Source of the DNA: Balnearium lithotrophicum
Lineage (GTDB): Bacteria; Aquificota; Aquificia; Desulfurobacteriales; Desulfurobacteriaceae
Assembly: GCF_900182585.1 (NCBI RefSeq)
Contig: NZ_FXTM01000013.1
Location: 1 to 51,968 of the forward strand
Reading direction: 5' to 3'
Length of the DNA stretch: 51,968 nt
Of the stretch, positions 31,368 through 39,390 are shown in pieces. The translations under genes were made by a program, and so were the position numbers. The first letter of the stretch is position 1, and each line of letters starts with the position of its first letter. The notes under the pieces are model-generated. The model saw only the letters and a program-made list of their open reading frames with translations, ran no database searches and was not told the DNA's origin.

Positions 31368-31661
31368 TTAATTCTTTCTCAAATTAAGGTCTACAGCTAA
31401 ATCGTTTATTAGGAATGTCAAAGCGGTTAGAGCTTCTCGGTAGGTTGTTCCTTTAGGTAATCTGGTCTTATTCCATCCGCTTCCAAGCTCCGTTTCTACA
31501 AGGACAGTATCACGACCGTAGAGTACTTCATTGACAAGAAGCTGAGTAATAACTCTTTCAAATACTTTACTCATTCTTTTAGCTTCTCTTTTTATTTCTT
31601 GTTTTTTCTCCTCTGGAAGATTGCCAAAATCAACTTCTTTCAATTTTTCTAAAGTTACCAT
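31368..31661 (-). CDS. Hypothetical protein (97 aa)
   Basis: A helical protein, MVTLEKLKEVDFGNLPEEKK, with ETELGSGWNKTRLPKGTTYR followed by an Ala/Leu helix. Its start is preceded by a palindrome and GAGGTG. No function is recognised. Confidence 0.55.
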   Translation of the reverse strand: MVTLEKLKEVDFGNLPEEKKQEIKREAKRMSKVFERVITQLLVNEVLYGRDTVLVETELGSGWNKTRLPKGTTYREALTALTFLINDLAVDLNLRKN

Positions 31662-31674
31662 TCCACACCTCTAT

Positions 31675-31687
31675 GCAATTAATTTGC
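31675..31687. promoter_or_regulatory. GCAA-N5-TTGC palindrome between two small early genes
   Basis: A perfect copy (centre TTAAT), overlapping the stop of the 91-residue gene and standing before the GAGGTG site of the 97-residue gene. Identical core to the copy at 35499. Confidence 0.6.
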
Positions 31688-31954
31688 TTCAAACATAAGG
31701 TTTCGAAGTTCAAAGTCGTCAATAAATTTTTGGAGCTCCTCTGCATCTTCCTTTTCCGCCCAATAATAGAACCAACTCTCAGCGTCTTTCCAGGAAGCCT
31801 TTTCTCCAGAAGGAGAGTAAACAAGTTCATGGACTCTTTCGTCTGGAACTTCTAAGTAGAGAGCTTTAGGGGTGATTTTTAAAGGTTTGTAGAGATAAAA
31901 AGCTTTTGTAACAATTCCGTCGTCAAAGTCCGATTTCCAGATACGCATTATCAT
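31679..31954 (-). CDS. Hypothetical early protein (91 aa)
   Basis: MIMRIWKSDFDDGIVTKAFY, with a Trp-rich acidic middle part (SWKDAESWFYYWAEKEDAEE). It has a GTGGAGGTG site and its own promoter with an operator at 31995-32022. The leader carries a 10-codon upstream ORF whose stop overlaps this start. No function is recognised. Confidence 0.6.
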   Translation of the reverse strand: MIMRIWKSDFDDGIVTKAFYLYKPLKITPKALYLEVPDERVHELVYSPSGEKASWKDAESWFYYWAEKEDAEELQKFIDDFELRNLMFEAN

Positions 31955-31994
31955 TTTTCACCTCCACGGTTTGGTTTTTCCATCGTCAAAATTC

Positions 31995-32022
31995 AATTTA
32001 TGCAATTGCTTTGCATTGTCAA
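31995..32022 (-). promoter_or_regulatory. Early promoter with operator palindrome
   Basis: TTGACA, 16 bases, TAAATT on the minus strand, with GCAAAGCAATTGC (minus reading, 32002-32014) in the spacer. A conserved leader, starting GACGATGGAAAAACC and ending CCGTGGAGG, follows. The -35 overlaps the stop of the DUF488 gene. Confidence 0.78.
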
Positions 32023-32465
32023 GTTAGGGATATTTCATGTAAACTACCATCTTTAGCGATATCAAAAACATTTACTTGATAATCAGAAATAAGAAAAACA
32101 GCAATTATGCTTCTATGACACTTATCGAAGTTCCCGCAGGCACACATTAAACAAACTTTCTCTTTTTTTGCGATGTCAACAACCTTTTCCAAGCCAAGCC
32201 ATACCTTTTTCTCTGTTTCCTTAAAAAGCCCACATTCTTCACCATCCTTCCAGAATAGGGAACCTCCTAAACTCCCGCCCATCCATTTGTACTTAATGCC
32301 ATTTTTAAACAAAATATCTGGAAGCTTCTTTATAGAAGTCCAGGGTTGCCAGCGGCTGTAGGGTTTTTCTCTGATGTCAATTACCATAGTTATACTGTTC
32401 TTTTTGAGGTTTTCGATAAATTTGTCTTGTGGTAGGTTTGAGTATCCCGTCATAAAAATTTTCAT
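32019..32465 (-). CDS. DUF488 family protein
   Basis: A 148-residue protein. The family hallmarks are MTGYSNLPQDKFIENLKKN at the start, 'VIDIREKPYSRW' and the Cys cluster 'CLMCACGNFDKCHRSIIAVF' near the end (C..C.C....CHR). Such proteins occur in phages and bacteria with unknown function; the Cys/His cluster suggests metal binding or a thiol role. AAAGGAGGG precedes its ATG. Confidence 0.85.
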   Translation of the reverse strand: MKIFMTGYSNLPQDKFIENLKKNSITMVIDIREKPYSRWQPWTSIKKLPDILFKNGIKYKWMGGSLGGSLFWKDGEECGLFKETEKKVWLGLEKVVDIAKKEKVCLMCACGNFDKCHRSIIAVFLISDYQVNVFDIAKDGSLHEISLT

Positions 32466-32466
32466 G

Positions 32467-32598
32467 TTAAATCCCTCCTTTTACATTTATTTCCTTTTCG
32501 CATTCTCTGCATATTCCTTGCTTCTTGAAGTTGTGAGCAAACACAAGGCAGGCTCCTAAACTTGGGTCGCCACCATGTACTACATAAGGATTTAGCAT
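32467..32598 (-). CDS. 43-residue protein with Cys pair
   Basis: MLNPYVVHGGDPSLGACLVF, then AHNFKKQGICRECEKEINVK. It contains a CxxC pair, perhaps a zinc knuckle with the earlier Cys/His. Its ATG overlaps the stop of the upstream gene by one base (TGATG) and GGAGG lies upstream. Probably a real, coupled small gene; no function is recognised. Confidence 0.6.
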   Translation of the reverse strand: MLNPYVVHGGDPSLGACLVFAHNFKKQGICRECEKEINVKGGI

Positions 32599-33296
32599 CA
32601 CTCCTCCTTTACGACTACAGGCAGTTTGCACTCTTGGGCAATTTCCTTAACAGATTCCTCTACTTGACCATCCTTGCTTATATAGGCAATGTTAGTAATA
32701 GGAGCATAAAGAAATATCCCTGTTTGGAAAACTGGTTGGAAGTTTAATTTTTCAAGAGGATTTGGAATGGAATAGGTCAAATCCCCCACTGTACGGTCAA
32801 CCCACTTTCCATATTTTCCTCTGTCCCCTGTTTCTTTTCCTTTTAGGACATAGTAGAGTAATGCCATACAATTCTCCTTAAGTTCACTGTGTTTAGGATC
32901 CATCTTAGGACAGGGAATTTTAGTAATTCCTTGTTTCTTAATTTCTTTTACTAAGTCCTGCCAGTTTTGAATTATGGCGTCTGAATGGACAAAAAGCATT
33001 TTGGAACCTGGAGAAAGCTTCTGAATAGGAAAGTTTTTAGGGATTCTCCTGCTGATTCCTTTAATTTCTGCCTCTCTAATAAAATCCCAAGGAGATTCAT
33101 AGAATTTCTTCCCAACCCAGATTAAAACATGATAGATTCCTGTTCTTTCGTCCCTGTACAGAATTGGAGCTCTGAATGGTTCTTGATTGATTGGAATCGG
33201 TAAGTCAAAGATAAAGTCTTCAATCGGAGCTCCATCTGGAGAAGGGGTACTTTCTAAGTAGAAAGCCTTGTCCTTTCTTTCTCCACATCCTCTCAT
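32598..33296 (-). CDS. Hypothetical protein (232 aa)
   Basis: It starts MRGCGERKDKAFYLESTPSP; then 'RAPILYRDERTGIYHVLIWV' and a C-terminal section with PNPLEKLNFQPVFQTGIFLY. Moderately conserved-looking alpha/beta protein, role not recognised. It overlaps the ParB-like gene by 4 bases. Confidence 0.6.
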   Translation of the reverse strand: MRGCGERKDKAFYLESTPSPDGAPIEDFIFDLPIPINQEPFRAPILYRDERTGIYHVLIWVGKKFYESPWDFIREAEIKGISRRIPKNFPIQKLSPGSKMLFVHSDAIIQNWQDLVKEIKKQGITKIPCPKMDPKHSELKENCMALLYYVLKGKETGDRGKYGKWVDRTVGDLTYSIPNPLEKLNFQPVFQTGIFLYAPITNIAYISKDGQVEESVKEIAQECKLPVVVKEE

Positions 33297-34342
33297 CTTT
33301 CCACCTCCACGGTTTGGTTTAGGTATTTAGAAACTATCTTAAGCAATTTACTTGCATTCCTTATTAGAGCTTCATTACCGTTGGCAAGGATTTTTATAGC
33401 ATTGGCGATGTTTTGGATTTCTTTCATATCCTTCATTAAGCTTTTGTTATCTTGAGTTTCAACGGTCGGGAAGGGTTCAGTATTGGAAAATGTATTTTCT
33501 GGAATTTCAGAGGAAATAGCTTGAGGATTTAACACGTTCTCCATAGGAAGTTTAACATCAGGCAACCTTACTCTTGCTTCTTCAAGGGCTACCTTAGCAC
33601 TCTTTTCTATCTTCTTTTGTCTTACGAACTTCTCAACATCCTCAACTGTCCATTTGCTTTCAGGATTCTGGAGATACTCTTTTTGGTCGTCTGGAAAAAG
33701 TTTTGCAAGTTCGCGGGCAACTGTAATGTTAATTTCAAATCTCTTAAGTTTCTCAAATATTTCAGGAATAAGATTCAGCAGTTTCAATCTTTTAGTTATG
33801 TGTGAATTTGAGACGTTTAAAAGCCTTGCAACTTCGCTTTTCTTTAGGTTTCTTTCCTCTATAAGTTTAGCGATTAGCTCAGCTTCAAGGGCAGGGTTAT
33901 CGGCTCTATGAAAGTTTTCAACAAGAGTAAGCACTGGATTATCCCCGTTCTCTTTAACGATACACTTAACTTTTTCAAAACCCAAAATCCTTGCAGCATT
34001 TAACCTTCTCCTACCAGCTATAACTTTGTACTTTCCATTTCCTGCAGGAGAAACTAACGGCGGTTCAAGAATTCCGTACTTCTCAACGCTTTCAAGAAAG
34101 TTTTTAGGGACATCAAATTCTGGGAACTCAATAAGAGAAAGGGGAATTTCTCTAAGCCCTTCTTTCTCTCCCTCAAGCTGGAAAATAACTTCCTCTACAT
34201 CGGGAAGGGAGAGGCTATCCTTCCTCTCCCGTAGTATTTTAAGAGTTTTAGGTTTTATCAATCTGGTAATAGAGCTATTGTTATCAGAAATCCTAACTTT
34301 TATTTTGTCCTTTACTCTTCCCTTGTTTTCTATCTTCACCAT
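33293..34342 (-). CDS. ParB/RepB/Spo0J-like partition protein
   Basis: A 349-residue protein: N-terminal ParB domain with EIPLSLIEFPEFDVPKNFLE, 'VIAGRRRLNAARILGFEKVK' (the GERR box variant GRRR) and ENFHRADNPALEAELIAKLI. The HTH is KSEVARLLNVSNSHITKRLK. The C-terminus is charged and ends in a helical part. It could bind a partition or operator site. No ParA is seen in the window. AGGAGGT precedes the ATG. Confidence 0.85.
   Translation of the reverse strand: MVKIENKGRVKDKIKVRISDNNSSITRLIKPKTLKILRERKDSLSLPDVEEVIFQLEGEKEGLREIPLSLIEFPEFDVPKNFLESVEKYGILEPPLVSPAGNGKYKVIAGRRRLNAARILGFEKVKCIVKENGDNPVLTLVENFHRADNPALEAELIAKLIEERNLKKSEVARLLNVSNSHITKRLKLLNLIPEIFEKLKRFEINITVARELAKLFPDDQKEYLQNPESKWTVEDVEKFVRQKKIEKSAKVALEEARVRLPDVKLPMENVLNPQAISSEIPENTFSNTEPFPTVETQDNKSLMKDMKEIQNIANAIKILANGNEALIRNASKLLKIVSKYLNQTVEVER
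33343..33355. promoter_or_regulatory. GCAA-N5-TTGC palindrome at end of ParB-like gene
   Basis: A perfect copy (centre TTTAC) 50 bases before the next gene start, in the C-terminal coding part of the ParB-like gene. A partial leader copy (CCAAACCGTGGAGG) follows it. Confidence 0.5.
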
Positions 34343-34351
34343 AGCGACCTC

Positions 34352-35485
34352 CTAAAGTTTTACAGGCATTACAACTACTTTAAGTTCGGGCTCTTGGGAA
34401 CATTCAAAGAGAACTGGGGAGATTGCAGAGGTATTAAATAGCATTTTTATGGTTTCCTTAGAGAAAGTTTTAAGAGTTGTAGATAGGTGGTTAAGATTAA
34501 ATCCTATTGTTGCAGGTTCCCCTGACACGTTAGAGTCAATTTCTATCTTAGAAATTGCCTTTTGATATTTTCCATCAACAAGTTCTTTAGCAGACAAGGT
34601 TAATTCTTTTTTAAGTATTTCCAACTTTCCACAAGGAAATGAATCTTTTTCAAATAGAACAGAAACCTCATCGATTGATTCAAGAAGAGTTTTACGACAA
34701 AAAGTAACCTTATTTGGATTATCCTCTGGAACAACCGCTCTCCAATCTGGATATGTACCTTCTATGGTCTTCCAAGTTAAATAGTAGTTTCCAGCCCTTA
34801 CACCGACTGCATCGTCTGAAAAGGTGCCTATTTCAACAGACTGTGAATTAGAAAGGAAATTTTTGAAAAGAGATATTACTTTACGCCTTATTAATATTTG
34901 AAACTCTTCATCTGGAGGTTCTTCCCAGTCTACTCTATACCATGCTAAATAATGTCCATTGGAGGCTATAAAATGAAGAGCATCCTTCTTGGCTTCAATA
35001 TATAGAGAATTAAGAATCTCTCTTGCTTCATCATCGGAAGTAAAGGGCAAGAGCTTTTTGCTGATATTAAGAAATGTATCTGTATCCATTTCTAATAAAG
35101 GTTTAAATTCTCTGGAGATTTCAGGAAATTCCTCTACAGGGTGAGGTTCATTAAAGGAGAAAGAAGTTTTGCCTGTGTCCACAATTATTTCCCGTTCTTC
35201 TTCACCCTTTCTTACCTCAAATACAACTGAATTGCCTTTCGCTTTCGAAACTATTTTCTCTAACCTCTTGATAGGAAAAACAAAACTTCCCTTTTCACTT
35301 TGAAACTTGGCAGGTATTTCAGCCCATCCAGTAACTTCAAGATTAGTTGTAGTAAGTCTCAGTTTTCCGTTTTCAAGTTCTGCAAGTAAACAGGAAAGAA
35401 TAGGAATGGTGCCTTTAAGGTCAGCAGTCTTGAGGAGTTTCTTAAGGGCATTTGATAAGTCTTTTCTTTTTACCTCCACTTTCAT
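34352..35485 (-). CDS. dnaN: DNA polymerase sliding clamp (beta) homologue
   Basis: A 377-residue protein from ATG 35485, which has GGAGGTGTAG before it. The three-domain clamp pattern is clear: MKVEVKRKDLSNALKKLLKT, 'NLEVTGWAEIPAKF' in domain 1, 'ASNGHYLAWYRVDW' in domain 2, IGFNLNHLSTTLKTF and a C-terminal VVMPVKL. It tethers the host polymerase to DNA. The phage has no polymerase in this window, so it may swap the host clamp or supply extra processivity. Confidence 0.9.
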   Translation of the reverse strand: MKVEVKRKDLSNALKKLLKTADLKGTIPILSCLLAELENGKLRLTTTNLEVTGWAEIPAKFQSEKGSFVFPIKRLEKIVSKAKGNSVVFEVRKGEEEREIIVDTGKTSFSFNEPHPVEEFPEISREFKPLLEMDTDTFLNISKKLLPFTSDDEAREILNSLYIEAKKDALHFIASNGHYLAWYRVDWEEPPDEEFQILIRRKVISLFKNFLSNSQSVEIGTFSDDAVGVRAGNYYLTWKTIEGTYPDWRAVVPEDNPNKVTFCRKTLLESIDEVSVLFEKDSFPCGKLEILKKELTLSAKELVDGKYQKAISKIEIDSNVSGEPATIGFNLNHLSTTLKTFSKETIKMLFNTSAISPVLFECSQEPELKVVVMPVKL

Positions 35486-35498
35486 TCTACACCTCCAT

Positions 35499-35511
35499 GC
35501 AATTAATTTGC
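35499..35511. promoter_or_regulatory. Intergenic GCAA-N5-TTGC palindrome before clamp gene
   Basis: A perfect copy (centre TTAAT) directly before the CATGGAGGTG site of the clamp gene, overlapping the stop of the preceding small gene. Confidence 0.6.
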
Positions 35512-35697
35512 TTTCGTTTTTCTGTAGGAAAAATCGAAAATACCTACAGAGCAACCAGTATTTTGAGAAATTTCGTTAGCAATTGGGTAAGTTTCAGAGC
35601 TGTCTTTCCCTACTGCGATTATTCTTACTTCCGCCATGTAGGGTTGATAAGGTAAGGCAAGTTTCAACTGATAGGTTTTAAGTTTTTTCCCAGCCAT
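35503..35697 (-). CDS. Small hypothetical protein (64 aa)
   Basis: From ATG 35697, MAGKKLKTYQLKLALPYQPY, with GTGGAGG before it. A beta-like protein with a central EVRIIAVGKDSSETYPIANE stretch. It follows a palindrome-bearing promoter at 35737. No function is recognised. Confidence 0.6.
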   Translation of the reverse strand: MAGKKLKTYQLKLALPYQPYMAEVRIIAVGKDSSETYPIANEISQNTGCSVGIFDFSYRKTKAN

Positions 35698-35736
35698 CGC
35701 AACCTCCACGGTTTGGTTTTTCCATCGTCAAAATTG

Positions 35737-35764
35737 AATTTAAGCAATTACTTTGCATTGTCAA
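35737..35764 (-). promoter_or_regulatory. Early promoter with operator palindrome (clamp operon)
   Basis: TTGACA, 16 bases, TAAATT, with a palindrome at 35744-35756 (GCAAAGTAATTGC on the minus strand). The following 30-base leader is almost identical to that at 31968. Confidence 0.78.
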
Positions 35765-36126
35765 GAGAACCTAATAACAGGAATAACTATTTCTGATACT
35801 GCAGATATCTTCTTATTCTTAGCGAGGTCAAATCTTACATAGTTAGTATTTTCAATACGGAAGAGAGCATTAACAGTAATTTTCTTAATTTTAGTAACAT
35901 CAAAGAAATCTTTTTTTCCACATTTAGTAAAAATACCTACATTTCCAAATTGGTCAGCCTCTTTGTTTAATATTTCTTTTACTTGGTTTACAAGGTACTT
36001 GTAGAGTTTCCTGTATCTTTTATTCGTAAGATACTCTAAAATCTTTTTCTCCTCACCTAACGTAATTATTCCACCATAAAAGTTGTATTGTCCTTTTCCT
36101 TCTATATCAAATAGTATTCTAAACAT
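35761..36126 (-). CDS. Hypothetical protein (121 aa)
   Basis: MFRILFDIEGKGQYNFYGGI, with a charged helical middle section and a beta-rich end (RIENTNYVRFDLAKNKKISA). AATGGAGGT precedes the ATG. No function is recognised. Confidence 0.55.
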   Translation of the reverse strand: MFRILFDIEGKGQYNFYGGIITLGEEKKILEYLTNKRYRKLYKYLVNQVKEILNKEADQFGNVGIFTKCGKKDFFDVTKIKKITVNALFRIENTNYVRFDLAKNKKISAVSEIVIPVIRFS

Positions 36127-36138
36127 TCGCTACCTCCA

Positions 36139-36327
36139 TTAATTTTCATTAAAATTAGATTTAGATATGTTCTTTGCATTGTTAAAAAAGATAAAAACAA
36201 GAAATGCTGGAAACAGCACCAATCTTAAGAGGAAAGTCTTTAATTTTTCCTTACGAATGGTTCTTTCTCTTCTTTGTTTCAGTTTCCGTTTTACCATACA
36301 TTCCCAGCCACCAGGTGCTCCAACCAT
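36139..36327 (-). CDS. Small basic membrane protein
   Basis: A 62-residue protein from ATG 36327 (MVGAPGGWECMVKRKLKQRR). A basic N-terminal half is followed by a membrane segment (FLLRLVLFPAFLVFIFFNNA). CGTGGAGG lies upstream. An in-frame GTG in the leader could extend it by 12 residues. Role unknown. Confidence 0.55.
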   Translation of the reverse strand: MVGAPGGWECMVKRKLKQRRERTIRKEKLKTFLLRLVLFPAFLVFIFFNNAKNISKSNFNEN

Positions 36328-36364
36328 TTCTACCTCCACGATTTGTTTTTCCACCGTCAAGTTT

Positions 36365-36392
36365 AAAGTATGCAAATTACTTGCATTGTCAA
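36365..36392 (-). promoter_or_regulatory. Early promoter with operator palindrome
   Basis: TTGACA, 16 bases, TACTTT, with GCAAGTAATTTGC (minus reading, 36372-36384). It lies directly after the sigma-factor gene and drives the small genes at 36327 and 36126. Confidence 0.7.
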
Positions 36393-36393
36393 G

Positions 36394-37062
36394 TTAGAGG
36401 TACTTCATGCAAATTTCCCTTAAAAAGGCTGAATTTTCCTTAAGAATTTGGTTAACTCTTTGTTTAGTACATCCAAGTTCTAAGCCTATTTCTTTTAAAG
36501 TTTTTCCCTCCAACCTCCTTAAAACGACAAGAGCAAGCTTTTCATTCTTCTTAGAAAGTTCTCTAAAGATTTTTTCCTTCATCTGTTCGTAAGCTATTTC
36601 ATCAACTAAGTTTCCAAGTTCATCTTTTGCAGGTATTACCTCCAGTAAGGAAAAACTGTCATCATAGATAGGTGAATCTATACTTAACGTTTTTTTGTCT
36701 AAAGCTTCATCATGGTTCTTTTCAGTGTTAAAAAGGCTTCGATTTCGACGGATATACTCCTGTTTGCCCCAGATTAGAGCTTGATAAACATATGTTGAAA
36801 ATTTGGTTCCTTTATCTTTTGAATATGAAAGTAGAGTTTTGAGGTAAATTTCTATAAGAAATTGAACGGCATCCTCAAGGTGTTCAAAGTTCTCAATATA
36901 CTGGCAGATTTCACAAGCGAACTTGTAGATAAGTTTTATATCAGATAGCAACAATTTCTCTTTAGATTTTTTATCTCCTTCTTTGGCTTTTAAAACTAAA
37001 TTGGCTTTTTGATTTTCAGGCAATTCAATTGCATTGTTAAGTAACTCTTTTATCCAGTTCAC
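36394..37062 (-). CDS. Sigma-70-family RNA polymerase sigma factor
   Basis: A 222-residue protein starting with GTG. Region 2 lies at about residues 40-110 (LLLSDIKLIYKFACEICQYI, then KGTKFSTYVYQALIWGKQEY, IRRN). Region 4 is at about 170-218 (LALVVLRRLEGKTLKEIGLE, then LGCTKQRVNQILK). Region 1 and most of region 3 are missing, as in small alternative sigma factors. It could direct the host polymerase to phage promoters. A palindrome lies in its N-terminal coding sequence (37020). Confidence 0.87.
   Translation of the reverse strand: MNWIKELLNNAIELPENQKANLVLKAKEGDKKSKEKLLLSDIKLIYKFACEICQYIENFEHLEDAVQFLIEIYLKTLLSYSKDKGTKFSTYVYQALIWGKQEYIRRNRSLFNTEKNHDEALDKKTLSIDSPIYDDSFSLLEVIPAKDELGNLVDEIAYEQMKEKIFRELSKKNEKLALVVLRRLEGKTLKEIGLELGCTKQRVNQILKENSAFLREICMKYL
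37020..37032. promoter_or_regulatory. GCAA-N5-TTGC palindrome with weak promoter inside sigma gene
   Basis: A perfect copy (centre TTCAA) over codons 10-14 of the sigma-factor gene. The minus strand reads TTAACA before it and TGAAAA after it, resembling the early promoters, and it may down-regulate the sigma gene. Confidence 0.5.
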
Positions 37063-37552
37063 CTATCCCATCCAGAAATCTAAGAACTCCTATTTTCATA
37101 TCATATTCTACTTCAAATTCCTCTAAATCTTTTGGAACTAAAGAACCTTTCGTCTGCAGTAGAAAGTCAAAAGGAATAAAATAGAAGTTGTCCCATTCGC
37201 CCACCCAGTCAAAATGAAGAAGAATAAAAGAAAGACCTCCTAAATCCTGAAAACTTTTCAGGTATTTTCTCTGATGCTTTTTAACTAACTTCTTCCAGCT
37301 AAACTTTTTCGCAGTTGTTGACTTAGCATCAAAAGCTATTCCTCTCCCTCCTCTGAGGATTCCAACGTAATCCACCGTACTTTTCTTTAGGAAAAAAGCT
37401 TCATACAAGGAACCCCTTATATGACGGGAAACCTTTATCGGTGTAGGTATCTTATCTATAACACAAACTCCCTGCTCCTTATAGTATTCAATCGATACAT
37501 CAACTATTCTTTCAAGGTACATTCCGAGATTTTTTCTATAGAAATAGCCCAT
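37037..37552 (-). CDS. recU: RecU-like Holliday junction resolvase
   Basis: A 171-residue protein with the RecU pattern: 'KSTVDYVGILRGGRGIAFDA', KSTTAKKFSWKKLVKKHQRK and a conserved GGLSFILLHFDW stretch. The Asp, Glu/Asp and Lys residues of the catalytic core are present (D..G...DAKST). It probably resolves recombination or replication junctions before packaging. It begins at the stop of the upstream gene and overlaps the sigma gene by 26 bases. Confidence 0.87.
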   Translation of the reverse strand: MGYFYRKNLGMYLERIVDVSIEYYKEQGVCVIDKIPTPIKVSRHIRGSLYEAFFLKKSTVDYVGILRGGRGIAFDAKSTTAKKFSWKKLVKKHQRKYLKSFQDLGGLSFILLHFDWVGEWDNFYFIPFDFLLQTKGSLVPKDLEEFEVEYDMKIGVLRFLDGIGELDKRVT

Positions 37553-38296
37553 TTATGGCTCCAATTTTTCTCCTGACTCTTTTTTAATGTAGATAACTTC
37601 TATATCAGGGAATTGAGCTTCTGTTATTTCCTTCCTTTTTCTCAGGATTCCTATTTCTGGATTCTTTTGAAATACAACATCTGCATAGTAGCCCTTCCAG
37701 TCCTCAACTATCCTTGAAAGGAGAATTCCCTTCTTTCCAGCATCAAGCTCTTCCTTTGGTATACCTTCAAGACTTGCGGCTAATTCTATAGCTTCATCTA
37801 TAGCAGCTTTCTCTTCGGGAGGAACTCTGTACGATGAGAGAGGTTTCCAACTTTGAGTTTCAGGAACTTCTTTTCCTAATTCTTCATTTACAGCTTCTTT
37901 AAATTCTGCAGTAGTCATCCCTTTTGCTCTATCTATCCAGGGTAGTGCCTCCTCTTCTGACTTAATAACTTCCTCCTTAACCAATACTGCCAAGAAATAA
38001 GCCTTTGTATAGCGAATTTCAGACAGCAAGTCCTGTCTAATTGGCACTTTTCCTTGTTCTCCTATGTATCTATCTAAAAAGAGAAGCATATCTATAGTTC
38101 TCTTCTCTCTCTGAGTTAATGACTTAGCATAATCATAAAAGTCCTCAAAACCTTCTTGAAAGTAAACCTGCTGCTCTTTTGCAAGAGCTAATAATCTCGC
38201 TAATCGGAGGTACGCAATTTCTATTTCTTTAACAGCTTCTTTTATCTCCTGAGTTAAGGGGGCAACCTTTATTTGAACATCCTTTAACTTTTCCAT
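37553..38296 (-). CDS. Hypothetical early protein (247 aa)
   Basis: A charged helical protein; N-terminal part MEKLKDVQIKVAPLTQEIKE with 'RLARLLALAKEQQVYFQEGF' and 'SLTQREKRTIDMLLFLDRYI', resembling small phage or plasmid accessory proteins with a helical DNA-binding region. The C-terminus is beta-like. GGAGGAAAG precedes ATG. Function not recognised. Confidence 0.6.
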   Translation of the reverse strand: MEKLKDVQIKVAPLTQEIKEAVKEIEIAYLRLARLLALAKEQQVYFQEGFEDFYDYAKSLTQREKRTIDMLLFLDRYIGEQGKVPIRQDLLSEIRYTKAYFLAVLVKEEVIKSEEEALPWIDRAKGMTTAEFKEAVNEELGKEVPETQSWKPLSSYRVPPEEKAAIDEAIELAASLEGIPKEELDAGKKGILLSRIVEDWKGYYADVVFQKNPEIGILRKRKEITEAQFPDIEVIYIKKESGEKLEP

Positions 38297-38307
38297 CTTT
38301 CCTCCTT

Positions 38308-38550
38308 CTACTCTTCCCCAAATTCCTTACCAAATCTCCTTTTGTAGAATTCTCTCCAGCTCTTTCCATATTCCTTACGGCAAAACTCGTCAAATTCTTT
38401 AGAGCTGAGAAGTTCTCTAAAGAAAACAGATTGTTTAGTTTTGAGCTCCTTTTTAAAAAACTCCTGTAAAGCTATAACATCGGGAGCCTTCATTGTAATT
38501 GTCATTCCTGCAGTTCTATTAAGAACTCTTTTTTCTATTTCGGTAGGCAT
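38308..38550 (-). CDS. Hypothetical protein (80 aa)
   Basis: MPTEIEKRVLNRTAGMTITM, then a helical, basic part (FRELLSSKEFDEFCRKEYGK). AGGAGGAG precedes the ATG; its own promoter with palindrome lies at 38581-38608. Small nucleic-acid-binding protein is possible, not shown. Confidence 0.55.
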   Translation of the reverse strand: MPTEIEKRVLNRTAGMTITMKAPDVIALQEFFKKELKTKQSVFFRELLSSKEFDEFCRKEYGKSWREFYKRRFGKEFGEE

Positions 38551-38580
38551 TACTCCTCCTGATAAATGGCTTTATTAAGT

Positions 38581-38608
38581 AATTTAAGCAATTTATTTGC
38601 ATTGTCAA
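38581..38608 (-). promoter_or_regulatory. Early promoter with operator palindrome
   Basis: TTGACA, 16 bases, TAAATT, with GCAAATAAATTGC (minus reading, 38588-38600). It overlaps the stop of the helicase-loader gene and drives the operon from 38550 leftward. Confidence 0.78.
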
Positions 38609-39390
38609 TAAAGCTTAGGTTCTGAAGGTAAGAAATCTGGAAAACCTAATTTGCGGTAATCTCTGTCTGTAAACTGGCGAAAAATAGTTATAGAAGAAAT
38701 CCTGGACCATACCCTCCTACTAATGTAAGGAAGATTTTCTATCTCTTCACGAGAGAGGTTGGTCGTTAAAATAAGTCGGGGGACTTTTAATCCTTCTACA
38801 GGTTTCATTATCCTTCTTTTATCAAAAAGCCCCTCATAGAATATTCTCATTTCTTCTATTTTTCTCTCATCATTTGGAATTACCTGTCCAAAGTCATCAA
38901 CTACCAAGAGTTGAGCACTTTTGAGATATTCTATAACCGCTTCTTTTAAATCCCCTTTAAAACCAAGAGGACCAAATAACTCCTGTTCCTTAACAAAGAA
39001 TATACTCCAGTTCTCAAATCCGTGTTTAAAAGCCGTTTTCCATGCACAGTAAAGGTAAAATGCAGATGCAAACGTCTTTCCTGTTCCAGGAGGAGAGGAA
39101 AGTATCAAAATTCTTTTATTAGTTTTACTCCATTCCCTTATTATTCTCATGGCTTTAGGTTCAGGAACGTTTTTAGCTTCTCTCTTTTGGATGTATTTGC
39201 TAAAATTAAATTTTGTAAGCCTTGCTTGCTCTAACATAGGACGGAAGGTTTTTATAAATTTTTGTTGAGTTTCCCACTTTTCTATTTCTTCCTCTGTTCT
39301 ACTCTTAATTTTTCCTTTAAACTTTCTAAATAACCAGTCTTTCATAAAAAATTTTCCATCTCCAGCATCAATTGTCTCTCTATAACTCAT
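38605..39390 (-). CDS. DnaC/IstB-like helicase loader ATPase
   Basis: A 261-residue AAA+ protein: Walker A at 100-106 (PPGTGKT), Walker B at about 161-166 (LLVVDDFG), a sensor-like LILTTNLSREEIENLP, and an arginine stretch (YISRRVWSRI). It loads the host replicative helicase at the phage origin, like lambda P or DnaC. It follows the initiator gene with an 11-base overlap. GGAGGAG is upstream. Confidence 0.87.
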   Translation of the reverse strand: MSYRETIDAGDGKFFMKDWLFRKFKGKIKSRTEEEIEKWETQQKFIKTFRPMLEQARLTKFNFSKYIQKREAKNVPEPKAMRIIREWSKTNKRILILSSPPGTGKTFASAFYLYCAWKTAFKHGFENWSIFFVKEQELFGPLGFKGDLKEAVIEYLKSAQLLVVDDFGQVIPNDERKIEEMRIFYEGLFDKRRIMKPVEGLKVPRLILTTNLSREEIENLPYISRRVWSRISSITIFRQFTDRDYRKLGFPDFLPSEPKLY

